In this document: piece after piece, positions 25,770 to 33,565 of the stretch
Numbering within the stretch: position 1 is the stretch's first letter
How the letters are laid out: each line of letters begins with the position of its first letter
Source of the DNA: Arthrobacter sp. 31Y
Lineage (GTDB): Bacteria > Actinomycetota > Actinomycetes > Actinomycetales > Micrococcaceae
Assembly: GCF_000526335.1 (NCBI RefSeq)
Contig: NZ_JAFW01000001.1
Coordinates: forward strand, 4,836,001-4,900,000
Direction of reading: 5' to 3'
Length of the DNA stretch: 64,000 nucleotides
Notes under the pieces: model-generated
What the model was told of the DNA's origin: nothing
Seen by the model: the letters and a program-made list of their open reading frames with translations, nothing else
Databases searched by the model: none
Made by a program: the position numbers and the translations under genes

Positions 25770-27317
25770 CTAGTAGGACAGGGACGGGAAAGGGGAGCCG
25801 GCCGCCCGTGTGGGCACCCAGACAGCTTTCGTCTGGGTGTATTCGTCCAGGACACCCGGGCCGGAGGAGCGGCCGTGTCCGGAATCGCCGAAGCCACCAA
25901 AAGGAACAGCAACGTGGATGGTCTTGTACGAGTTGATCCAGAAGGTCCCGGCCTTCACTTCGCGGGCGATGTGATGGGCCCGGGAAATGTCCGATGTCCA
26001 TACGGCGCCGGCCAATCCGAAGGTGGTGTTGTTGGCCCTGGCGATGGCCTCAGCCTCAGTGTCGAAGGCGTCGGCACCCACCACGGGACCAAAAACTTCA
26101 GTGGTCTCCAAACGGTTCGCGGGTGATACGCCGTCCAGGAGCGTGGGCATGACCCAGTGCCCGCCGGCTAGGTTGGAGCCAACCAATGATTCCGGCAGCG
26201 CTGCCTCCGTAAGGCGGCGGCCGCCGTCGTTCATTCCTGCCTCAATCAGCGAGGTGACGGTAGCAAACTGAGGGGCCGTGATGATGGGGCCAACCTCGGT
26301 GTCGGGGTCCAGCGGGTCTCCGACGCGGAGCCGGGCAGCGCGTTCGGCCACCATTTCCACGAAGCGTGCATGCACGCTGCGCTCCACAAGGAGACGGGAG
26401 CCAGCGACGCACGACTGGCCCGCGCCGGAGAAGATCGCGGAGATGGCGCCATCGGCGGCCCGCTCCAAATCGGCATCCGCGAACACGATGTTGGCGCTCT
26501 TGCCGCCAAGTTCCAGCAGTGCCGGGATTCCGGCCTGCGCGGCAGCGACGGCGACGCGTCGTCCTGTAGGGACGGAACCAATGAAGCTGACTTTGCCAAC
26601 GCGTCGATCCGAGGTCAGCGTGGCCCCAACGGTCTGTCCCAGGCCTGCAGCGACGTTGAAAACGCCGTCGGGGAGTCCGGCGTTATGAGCTAACTGGGCG
26701 AGCCGGACGGTGGTGGCGGGCGTGAATTCACTGGGCTTGATGATGACGGCGTTGCCTGCGGCGAGCGGCGCTGCCGAGTTCCAGCCTGCGGTGAAGAGCG
26801 GAGCATTCCAGGGCGTAATGGCCACCACCACACCCCACGGCACGCGCTCGGTATAGGTGTGCCAGGGGCCCGGGACGGGAATCGTCTGGCCAGTCAGCTT
26901 GTCTGCCCAGCCCGCGTAATAGCCGAACATTTCAGCAACCTTGGACGCCTCGACGCGGGCATCGCGGATGGGTTTTCCCGTGGTGGCGGATTCGAGGATC
27001 GCCAATTCTTCGATGTGGGCTTCCACTACCAGGCTGACGTTGCGGAGGATGGCGGCTCGTTCGAAGCCATTCAGGGCACCCCAGGCGGCGGCGCCGCGAA
27101 CGGAGCTCTCCAGGATGGCGTTGGCGCCTTCACTGCCAGGATCGGCGTACATTGCAAACGGTTCACCCGTGGCCGCCGACGTCAGGGTAATGGTGTCGCC
27201 AGATCCCAGTACCACCTTTCCGTCCAGGAATGCGCCAAGACCTGCGGGGAAAGCTGCGCTCAGGACTTCACGGGCTGTGGTTGTGGATGATGCAGCGGGG
27301 ACTGTGGTGATGCTCAA
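25770..27317 (-). CDS. NAD(P)-dependent aldehyde dehydrogenase
   Basis: 515-aa aldehyde dehydrogenase oxidising an aldehyde to the acid. Motifs: the nucleotide/substrate segment PWNAPLFTAGW, catalytic glutamate in LELGGKSANIVF, catalytic cysteine in GAGQSCVAGSRL and C-terminal PFGGFGDSGHGR. The only start consistent with a ribosome site (AAGGAA) is TTG at 27317; the open frame runs to 27458, but that stretch overlaps the neighbouring gene. It lies 10 bp before the M20 gene and 26 bp after the dehydrogenase gene. The aldehyde may derive from the product of the M20 or hydroxyacid dehydrogenase step. Confidence 0.92.
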   Translation of the reverse strand: MSITTVPAASSTTTAREVLSAAFPAGLGAFLDGKVVLGSGDTITLTSAATGEPFAMYADPGSEGANAILESSVRGAAAWGALNGFERAAILRNVSLVVEAHIEELAILESATTGKPIRDARVEASKVAEMFGYYAGWADKLTGQTIPVPGPWHTYTERVPWGVVVAITPWNAPLFTAGWNSAAPLAAGNAVIIKPSEFTPATTVRLAQLAHNAGLPDGVFNVAAGLGQTVGATLTSDRRVGKVSFIGSVPTGRRVAVAAAQAGIPALLELGGKSANIVFADADLERAADGAISAIFSGAGQSCVAGSRLLVERSVHARFVEMVAERAARLRVGDPLDPDTEVGPIITAPQFATVTSLIEAGMNDGGRRLTEAALPESLVGSNLAGGHWVMPTLLDGVSPANRLETTEVFGPVVGADAFDTEAEAIARANNTTFGLAGAVWTSDISRAHHIAREVKAGTFWINSYKTIHVAVPFGGFGDSGHGRSSGPGVLDEYTQTKAVWVPTRAAGSPFPSLSY

Positions 27318-27343
27318 AGTAGTTCCTTCTCTTGCTGGAATGG

Positions 27344-28249
27344 CTACACTGCGTGCGTGGTGTTCGGGGCGCCAGCAGGAGTCACCGCGGGCGCCACCGT
27401 CCTTGCGATCTCGGTGAAATCGGCGGCCGGGCCAAGGGCTGCGAGTGCTGCCTGCCATTGACCGGAGGCCGCTGCCAAGAGGTCAGGCTGTTCGCCGACC
27501 TGCCGGGCCATGTCGATGGCGAGCGCCGCGTCCCGTGCCATCAGGCCGAGGGAGAATCCTGAATTGTGGGTACCGGACAGCACCCAATTGGGGTACATCG
27601 CGGCGGAGACTTTGCTCCCGCCGGAGGCGTTGCTGATGCTGGCTGCCGCTACGGCGGGGTCAATGCCGTAGGCCTTTGCCACACCGAGGGCTTCTCCGAC
27701 GGACACCAGGTTGGCTGCAGCGAGGACGTTGTTCAACAGTTTGACCACGTTGCCGCTTCCGGGGCCGCCAATGTGGGCGTACCTGCCACCTGTGAGGGCA
27801 TCAAGGACGGGCTGCGCGGCCACCACGGCAGTATCAGTTGCTCCTACGAAGGCGCTCAGGCTGCCGGTTGCTGCTCCGTCACGTCCGCCCGACACCGGGG
27901 CATCCACGAACGCTGCGCCTTTGGATTCGGCCAGGGCATCCATGGCCTTGCTGGTGCCTGGCTCGGAGGTTGTGGTGTCAATGATCGCGATGGTCCCGGG
28001 TGCCGAGAGGAGCGTGGGAATTGTTGCTTCGACGATCTTGGCAGAGGGGAGCGACAGGACCACGTAGGGGGTGCCGGCGAGATCCTTGAGTTCGGCCGTA
28101 GTCGATATTCCCGTTTCGGCGGCTGCTAGTCGCGCTGCTTCCGAGGGATCAAAACCCATGACGTCCCAGCCAGCGCTGTGGAGGGTTGCAGCCATCGCCC
28201 CTCCCATGGATCCGAGGCCGATAACGGCTATGCGTTGGTTGTTGCTCAT
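27344..28249 (-). CDS. Beta-hydroxyacid dehydrogenase (3-hydroxyisobutyrate dehydrogenase family)
   Basis: 301-aa NAD(P)-dependent dehydrogenase. The Rossmann motif is VIGLGSMGGAMA near the N-terminus, the substrate-binding DAPVSGG follows, and the catalytic lysine is in NVVKLLNN. Family members oxidise 3-hydroxyisobutyrate, tartronate or related hydroxyacids to semialdehydes, so a neighbouring aldehyde dehydrogenase makes metabolic sense. ATG 28249 begins MSNNQRIAVIGLG. It is the first structural gene after the RpiR regulator on this strand. Confidence 0.92.
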   Translation of the reverse strand: MSNNQRIAVIGLGSMGGAMAATLHSAGWDVMGFDPSEAARLAAAETGISTTAELKDLAGTPYVVLSLPSAKIVEATIPTLLSAPGTIAIIDTTTSEPGTSKAMDALAESKGAAFVDAPVSGGRDGAATGSLSAFVGATDTAVVAAQPVLDALTGGRYAHIGGPGSGNVVKLLNNVLAAANLVSVGEALGVAKAYGIDPAVAAASISNASGGSKVSAAMYPNWVLSGTHNSGFSLGLMARDAALAIDMARQVGEQPDLLAAASGQWQAALAALGPAADFTEIARTVAPAVTPAGAPNTTHAV

Positions 28250-28309
28250 GAAGGTACTCCTAGAAGGGATTTTGTAGCGGGAAGTATGTCTGGGGGCGGG
28301 CCGCGGACA

Positions 28310-29200
28310 TCAGTCCAGGTAGATGTCCAGGTCTTTCCAGAGTTGCTGGGTTCGCCGGATGGCAGCGCGGCTGCGCTCGGGGTGGGCCGCTTCCATCCCG
28401 GCAAGCAGTCCATAGACCATGGAATTTGCAGCAGTCACCGATTGGAAGAAGGAAATTCCTTCTGAAGCGACAATCAGCAAGTGGTCTGCCGCTGCGGCGA
28501 GGCGGCCACGGCGCATATCGCTGATGGCGACGACGGTTGCGCCTGCCTGTTTGGCGGCTTCAGCAGTGACGATGATCTGCTGAACGGACCGCCACATATT
28601 GACCACCACCAGAACATCACCGGGACCCAGGCTGTTGGCTGCCGAGGCAAGGTGGACGCCGCCCCGGTTTTCCAGGGCGATGGGGTAGCCCATGGTGGTA
28701 CCGAGGTGGGCCATGACGCTTGCCGGTCCAGCGAAGGATCCGATGCCGATGGCCGTGATGGACTTTGCAGCTGCCAAGGCCGCGATGGCGGCCTCGACGT
28801 CCTCGGCGTTGTTGGACTCAAGTGTCAGCCGCAGGTTGTCGATGTCGTGATTCAGTGCGTCATGGAGGGGACTGCGGTGCTCGCCGTGTTCCAGGAGGGT
28901 GTCCTCAGTGGAGATCATCACCAGGTAGCGGGAGCGCAATTCACGCTGGAGGTCCGGCCAGCCTCGGTAGCCCAGGCGCTGGGCGGTGCGGACAACGGTG
29001 GAGTTGTTGACGTCTGAGCGCTGGGCAATCTCTGCGATGTCCGCGTAGGACGAAAGCTGGGGATTTCGGGCGATGACCTCCACTACCCGCGCCTGGGATT
29101 TGGACAGCGCAACCTCCGGAAGTGCGTCGCCCAACCATGCATGATCCACGGCTTCCCGTGCCATGGGGGCGGTGCCGGCCGCTTCTTGCTTGGTTGTCAC
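28310..29200 (-). CDS. MurR/RpiR family transcriptional regulator
   Basis: 296-aa regulator with an N-terminal helix-turn-helix (about 30-85; SYADIAEIAQRSDVNNSTVV, RTAQRLGYRGWPDLQ) and a C-terminal SIS domain (about 125-260; ITAIGIGSFAGPASVMA, DVLVVVNMW) that binds a phosphorylated sugar or similar ligand. It is the first gene of the block running down to the DUF3100 gene, 60 bp ahead of the dehydrogenase, and so probably controls it and itself through the repeats at 29227-29268. Confidence 0.92.
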   Translation of the reverse strand: MTTKQEAAGTAPMAREAVDHAWLGDALPEVALSKSQARVVEVIARNPQLSSYADIAEIAQRSDVNNSTVVRTAQRLGYRGWPDLQRELRSRYLVMISTEDTLLEHGEHRSPLHDALNHDIDNLRLTLESNNAEDVEAAIAALAAAKSITAIGIGSFAGPASVMAHLGTTMGYPIALENRGGVHLASAANSLGPGDVLVVVNMWRSVQQIIVTAEAAKQAGATVVAISDMRRGRLAAAADHLLIVASEGISFFQSVTAANSMVYGLLAGMEAAHPERSRAAIRRTQQLWKDLDIYLD

Positions 29201-29226
29201 GGTCTTTACTCCTTGTAACCCACATC

Positions 29227-29268
29227 ACTCTGCAAATTGCATTGCATTTAACATACTCTGCAATTTCG
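29227..29268. promoter_or_regulatory. Direct repeats upstream of RpiR gene, candidate operator
   Basis: ACTCTGCAAATTGC (29227-29240) and ACTCTGCAATTTCG (29255-29268) are repeated with a 28-bp period. The first contains the perfect small palindrome TGCAA-A-TTGCA. The position, 27 bp before the RpiR start, and the AT-rich composition fit an RpiR-type binding region. Confidence 0.5.
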
Positions 29269-29342
29269 TTTGCGACTAGTGGTTTGCGTTACAGGCATGT
29301 AAACCTTCTAAACTCGCAGGCAGCGGCCCTTAAACAGCAAAT

Positions 29343-29372
29343 GCCGGGAAGCCCGCAACGGGGCTCCCCGGC
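29343..29372 (-). terminator. Hairpin terminator after the flavin monooxygenase gene
   Basis: GCCGGGAAGCCC pairs with GGGGCTCCCCGGC (small bulge) around a short loop, 15 bp beyond the stop of the minus-strand monooxygenase. On that strand it is followed by ATTTGCTGTTT, a modest U-tract. Confidence 0.65.
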
Positions 29373-29386
29373 ACTCCTGTCAATCC

Positions 29387-31336
29387 CTAGGCCTGGTTAC
29401 TCACCAAGCCGGAAGCAACGTTCCTGCCTGCAGTTGGGTCCCCTTCCTCACCCTGCGTCGACAAAAGCGGCGCGAAGAAGTCGCCGAGTTCCGCCGTCGC
29501 TGTCAAAGGCAGCACGTTGGCGACGTACTGGTCCGGGCGGACCACCACCACTACGCCGTCGCGGCTGAGCCCACGTTGTTCGAAGATGTCAGCGTTGGGA
29601 TCGGTGCCGAACACTTTCTCGAGGTAGCTGAGCTTGTACGGTCCAACGGTGGGTTTGAACGCCGCGGGCACGGCGTTGATGTCCACTTCGGTGTGGTCCT
29701 GTTGGTAGATCACCTTTACGTCGAACCAGGCGTCGCGGTCAGCGTTCGACGGCGTCGCGGCCAGCGGCGAATCCGGCGAGTTCGCGATCCACTCGGCGAA
29801 GTCCGCCACAGGGCCCTGCGCGCCGGCTTGCGCGGCGTCGGCGAAGACGTAGATACGCCACCGGCCGTCCGCCTTGGCGTGGTGGCCCAAGTGCATGGGG
29901 TTGGTGTCGCAAACCCTCTGGACTGGCGCTGATTTGAAGCGTTTGCCCACGGGGAAGCCAGAGGCGAAGTCCTGATGCAGCGCCTCGGCAACGAGCATTG
30001 AGGGCGCGTATTGGGTCATGAAGCCAGCAGGGAACTCGGCGGTGCTGGTGTAGAAGGTTTCCAGTTCCGCGGGGTCTTCGAACTCTTCGGGCTTCTTAGC
30101 CATCAGCGTGGACCACTGTTTGTCGAAGTCGATGAGGTTCTTGGCCACCACCTGGCGTTCAGCTGAGTAGCTGTCCAGCAGGCTCTCAGGGCTGCGGCCT
30201 TCCAGCACATGGCCGAGTTTCCAGCCGATGTTGAAACCGTCCTGCATGGATACGTTCATCCCTTGCCCCGCTTTGGCGCTGTGGGTGTGGCATGCATCGC
30301 CGGTGATAAACACGCGCGGGGTGCGCGTACCGCGTTCCTCCGGCAGAACGTCGTCGAACCTGTCCGTGAGCCGGTGCCCAACCTCGTACACGCTGTGCCA
30401 CGCCACGTTGCGAACATCCAAGGTGTACGGGTGGAGGATGTCGTTGGCTTTCTGAATGATCTGCTCAATGGTGGTTCGGCGCACGGCACCCTTGTCATCG
30501 GGGTTGACTTCACCCAGGTCCACGTACATGCGGAACAGGTGCCCGCCTTCGCGGGGAATCAACAGGATGCTGCCGCCGGCGCCGGACTGGATGGCGCATT
30601 TGGTGCGGATATCCGGAAAATCGGTCACTGCAAGCACATCCATGACGCCCCAGGCGTGGTTGGCCTGATCTCCGGCGAGGTGACAGCCGATCGACTCACG
30701 AACCTTGCTGCGGGCGCCGTCTGCACCCACCACGTACTTGGCACGGATAATGCGCTCCTGGCCTTCGTTGGGCCCTGAGGTGTGACCCAACGTCACCTCA
30801 ACCGGGTAATCACCCTCGCCGGTGACGTTGAGGCCGTGAAACTCATAACCGTAATCCGGCGCCATGCGCGTGGGGGAGTTGGCCATGAACTCCGCGAAGT
30901 AGTCCAGCACGCGGGCCTGATTGACGATCAGGTGCGGGAATTCACTGATTCCAGCAGGGTCATCCACGGCCCGCGCGGCCCGGACAATACGGGAATGATC
31001 GGCCGGGTCGGGCTTCCAGAACGCCATCTCCGTGATCCTGTACGCCTCCGCGATGATGCGCTCGGCAAATCCGAAGGCCTGGAATGTCTCCACACTGCGG
31101 GCCTGAATGCCGTCGGCCTGGCCGATCGCCAGACGCCCGGGGCGACGTTCAATGATTCGAGTGGTGATGTCCGGGAACTGGGAAAGCTGTGCCGCCGTGA
31201 GCATGCCCGCAGGGCCGGTGCCCACAATGAGAACATCAACTTCGTCGGGAAGCTCGGCCGGGCGGTCGATCCCTACGCCGGCGGCCGGCTCAACTCGCGG
31301 GTCACCGGATACATAACCGTGATGGTGAAACTGCAC
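29387..31336 (-). CDS. FAD-dependent aromatic hydroxylase (3-hydroxybenzoate 4-monooxygenase/phenol hydroxylase-like)
   Basis: 649-aa flavoprotein hydroxylase. FAD motif GTGPAGMLTAAQL near residue 38, then the DG motif in YVVGADGARSKVRESIG and the GD motif FITGDACHTHSAKAGQGMNVSMQD (spread over several turns). The C-terminal 180 residues look like the thioredoxin-like domain of phenol hydroxylases. Length and N-terminus (QFHHHGYVSGDPRV) resemble MobA-type 3-hydroxybenzoate 4-monooxygenase as I remember it. The start is GTG 31336 with GAGGAA upstream. It stands alone, with no ring-cleavage genes in the window, behind a perfect palindrome at 31381. Confidence 0.88.
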   Translation of the reverse strand: MQFHHHGYVSGDPRVEPAAGVGIDRPAELPDEVDVLIVGTGPAGMLTAAQLSQFPDITTRIIERRPGRLAIGQADGIQARSVETFQAFGFAERIIAEAYRITEMAFWKPDPADHSRIVRAARAVDDPAGISEFPHLIVNQARVLDYFAEFMANSPTRMAPDYGYEFHGLNVTGEGDYPVEVTLGHTSGPNEGQERIIRAKYVVGADGARSKVRESIGCHLAGDQANHAWGVMDVLAVTDFPDIRTKCAIQSGAGGSILLIPREGGHLFRMYVDLGEVNPDDKGAVRRTTIEQIIQKANDILHPYTLDVRNVAWHSVYEVGHRLTDRFDDVLPEERGTRTPRVFITGDACHTHSAKAGQGMNVSMQDGFNIGWKLGHVLEGRSPESLLDSYSAERQVVAKNLIDFDKQWSTLMAKKPEEFEDPAELETFYTSTAEFPAGFMTQYAPSMLVAEALHQDFASGFPVGKRFKSAPVQRVCDTNPMHLGHHAKADGRWRIYVFADAAQAGAQGPVADFAEWIANSPDSPLAATPSNADRDAWFDVKVIYQQDHTEVDINAVPAAFKPTVGPYKLSYLEKVFGTDPNADIFEQRGLSRDGVVVVVRPDQYVANVLPLTATAELGDFFAPLLSTQGEEGDPTAGRNVASGLVSNQA

Positions 31337-31380
31337 GGGCTTTCCTCACTTCTTTGTGGGCTACTGCACTAGGGGTTGTT

Positions 31381-31409
31381 CGATAATAGAACACGTTGTT
31401 CTATTATCG
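31381..31409. promoter_or_regulatory. Perfect 29-bp palindromic operator
   Basis: Arms CGATAATAGAACA (31381-31393) and its exact complement (31397-31409) are separated by CGT. It lies 45 bp upstream of the monooxygenase start in an AT-rich stretch. A site this perfect implies a homodimeric repressor or activator. IclR-type regulators of aromatic genes and MarR/GntR proteins use such sites. No candidate regulator gene adjoins it. Confidence 0.75.
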
Positions 31410-31520
31410 CTCAGTCAATCGTAATGCGGCTCACACCCGCGTTCAAGTCTTTGACGCGTCTAATGCAGGAACCATGTATGGCTTCCTGCGGTTCGGGCTC
31501 CGGACATGTCAGGATCAGGT

Positions 31521-32456
31521 ATGCCGCGACTGATGCTGTTGGACACTGCCTCCTTGTATTTCCGTGCCTTCTACGGCGTACCCGATTCCATTCGGCGGGC
31601 CGATGGAACGCCCGTCAACGCAGTGCGGGGGTTGATGGACATGATCGCCCGCCTCACCACCGACTACGAAGCCACACACTTGGTGGCCTGCTGGGACAAC
31701 GATTGGCGACCCCAATGGCGCGTGGACCTCATCCCCAGCTACAAGCAGCACAGGGTCGCCGAGATCGTCCCACATGGCCCGGATGTAGAGGTTGTCCCGG
31801 ACCCGCTTGAAGCACAGATTCCCATGATCCGCCGAGTCCTTGACCTCGCCGGGGTCGCTGTAGTGGGCGTTGACGAGCACGAGGCGGATGACGTGATAGG
31901 CACTTACGCGAGCCTGGCAGCCTTCCCGACGGACGTGGTTACCGGTGACCGTGACCTTTTCCAGCTCGTTGATGATGACCGCGGTGTCCGCGTTATCTAC
32001 ACCGCTCGTGGCATGAAGAACCTGGAAGTTCTCACCGACGTCGTAGTGGTGGGCAAGTACCGCGTCCTGCCCAAGCAATACGCCGACTTCGCAACACTTC
32101 GCGGCGATGCCTCCGACGGGCTCCCCGGGGTTGCTGGGATCGGCGAAAAGACGGCGGCGTCGTTGCTCGGTACCCATGGATCTTTGGAAGGGCTGCTTGA
32201 GGCGGCGGAAGCTTCCGACGGCGATGTCTCGGCTTCGGTGAGGGCCAAGCTTTCCGCGGCGGCTGACTATCTCAAGGTGGCCCCCACGGTGGTGAATGTA
32301 GTGCGTGACCTGGAAGTTCCGACACTTGACGCAGCAGGCGCTGAACTACGCCCCGTCACTGGCGAGGCGCGAACTGAACTTGAACACTTGGCTACCGAGT
32401 GGAACCTGGGCGGCTCGGTCAAAAGGCTGCTGGACGCGCTGGACCGGGTCCACTAG
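31521..32456 (+). CDS. Stand-alone 5'-3' exonuclease (PolI N-terminal/FEN-like)
   Basis: 311-aa nuclease homologous to the 5'-nuclease domain of DNA polymerase I, without the polymerase part. Metal-binding acidic clusters include MLLDTASLYFRAFY, VDEHEADDVIGTYA and VVTGDRDLFQLV, and the helix-three-turn DNA-binding element is LPGVAGIGEKTAASLL. It would remove RNA primers or flaps. ATG 31521 has AGGA upstream and starts the conserved fold; an upstream in-frame ATG at 31506 lacks a ribosome site. Free-standing copies are common in actinobacteria alongside full PolI. Confidence 0.92.
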   Translation: MPRLMLLDTASLYFRAFYGVPDSIRRADGTPVNAVRGLMDMIARLTTDYEATHLVACWDNDWRPQWRVDLIPSYKQHRVAEIVPHGPDVEVVPDPLEAQIPMIRRVLDLAGVAVVGVDEHEADDVIGTYASLAAFPTDVVTGDRDLFQLVDDDRGVRVIYTARGMKNLEVLTDVVVVGKYRVLPKQYADFATLRGDASDGLPGVAGIGEKTAASLLGTHGSLEGLLEAAEASDGDVSASVRAKLSAAADYLKVAPTVVNVVRDLEVPTLDAAGAELRPVTGEARTELEHLATEWNLGGSVKRLLDALDRVH

Positions 32457-32610
32457 GGACTCCGCTCACAGACTCCGGTTCACATTCACAGCCGAATGAC
32501 AGGTTCGAAACAGCCTGGGCTGTGGTGGGTCTCCCATCGTGTTAAGAGGACGGAACCAATGACCGTCCCTCAGACGCCAGCCGCATCAACGGCTCATTGA
32601 GGAGAGGCAT

Positions 32611-33186
32611 ATGTCGAAAACCAAGAGAATCACCCTGGGAGTTGCAGCCGGAGCACTGGCACTGGGCGCAGGCTTGGGTGCAACCGGTATCGCGACGGCG
32701 GCCACCACACCATCGCCGAGCGCCACATCGTCACCCGGCGCTACGTCGTCTACAGATACAGGCACCCCGGCCGATCGCGGGGGAAAGCCAGGCGGACACG
32801 GCCCGGGTCGGGATCGGGGTCAGATAGCTGCTGAGTTGGCTACCAAGCTCGGCGTGGACGAAGCCAAGGTCACTGAAGCCTTGAAAGCGTTCCGTGAGGC
32901 GAACAAACCCACCACTCCTCCTGCCGAAGGAGCCGAAGGAACCAAGCCGGACCGTACAGCACAGGATGCTGCCCTAGCGAAGTCGCTCGCTGAGTCATTG
33001 GGCGTCGACGAAGCCAAGGTCACCACGGCCCTGGAAGAAATCCGGGCCGCAGGCCAGGCGGAACGTTCGGCCGCTTTGAAGACCAAGCTGGACAAAGCGG
33101 TAACGGACGGCAAGTTGACCCAAGCCGAAGCTGACGCCGTGACGAAAGCTGTTGAAGCCGGGGTCATAGGAGGAGGCGGCCGCTAG
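32611..33186 (+). CDS. Secreted protein with two internal repeats
   Basis: 191-aa unrecognised protein. A classical signal peptide (lysines, hydrophobic helix, ATGIATAATT cleavage region) is followed by a serine/threonine/proline-rich linker, then two homologous helical units: LATKLGVDEAKVTEALKAFREA and LAESLGVDEAKVTTALEEIRAA. The sharing of LGVDEAKVT shows internal duplication. The units resemble small helix-hairpin modules. GAGGAGA precedes ATG 32611. Probably exported and cell-wall or membrane associated; the function is unknown. It is followed by a terminator. Confidence 0.8.
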   Translation: MSKTKRITLGVAAGALALGAGLGATGIATAATTPSPSATSSPGATSSTDTGTPADRGGKPGGHGPGRDRGQIAAELATKLGVDEAKVTEALKAFREANKPTTPPAEGAEGTKPDRTAQDAALAKSLAESLGVDEAKVTTALEEIRAAGQAERSAALKTKLDKAVTDGKLTQAEADAVTKAVEAGVIGGGGR

Positions 33187-33209
33187 GGCACCCAGAAGTC
33201 AATTTCAGC

Positions 33210-33248
33210 AAAAAAGGGTTCCCCGGATACAGCCGGGGGACCCTTTTT
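33210..33248. terminator. Bidirectional Rho-independent terminator
   Basis: An A-run, then GGGTTCCCCGG, a short loop, GCCGGGGGACCC and a T-run. The A and T tracts flanking the GC-rich stem let it work on both strands. It ends the secreted-protein gene on the plus strand and could serve the DUF222 gene on the minus strand. Confidence 0.85.
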
Positions 33249-33352
33249 CGTGTCGCCTGCAGATGGTCTTGCCACTGGGCCGGAACTGTAGTCGCGTACC
33301 TCACTGGGCTCCACACCCCCAGCGAGCCTCGCGTCAGACCGGGTTCCACCCG

Positions 33353-33408
33353 GCACCTCGCTCCCGGGCACGCCTGACTTACGCCGCGCTGTTCCTGACG
33401 CGCGCCGG
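33353..33408. repeat. 56-bp intergenic repeat, copy 1
   Basis: Matches 33450-33505 at 53 of 56 positions, with the two starts 97 bp apart. The core begins CTCCCGGGCACGCCTGACTT. It lies in the 379-bp gap between the secreted-protein gene and the DUF222/HNH gene, which otherwise holds only the terminator at 33210. No reading frame is preserved. Confidence 0.85.
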
Positions 33409-33449
33409 GTTCGGGTTCGTTGGGGGGTGGCTGCGCTGAGCATCAGGTC

Positions 33450-33505
33450 GCACCTTACTCCCGGGCACGCCTGACTTACGCCGCGCTGTTACTGACGCGC
33501 GCCGG
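33450..33505. repeat. 56-bp intergenic repeat, copy 2
   Basis: Second copy of the element at 33353-33408; differences are two bases near the left end and a C-to-A change in the GCTGTTNCTGACG core. It lies 60 bp beyond the stop of the DUF222/HNH gene. The inner part GCGC..GCGC could form a short stem. Confidence 0.85.
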
Positions 33506-33565
33506 CACTGCGTGTTGGTGTTGTGGAACTGCCCGTGAGCACACTCCGACGCCCTGAAGAACGGT

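Noticed and set aside
33187..33565. Insertion sequence or integron attC site in the gap by the HNH gene
   Set aside because: There is a repeat but no transposase, terminal inverted repeats, target duplication or integrase signature.
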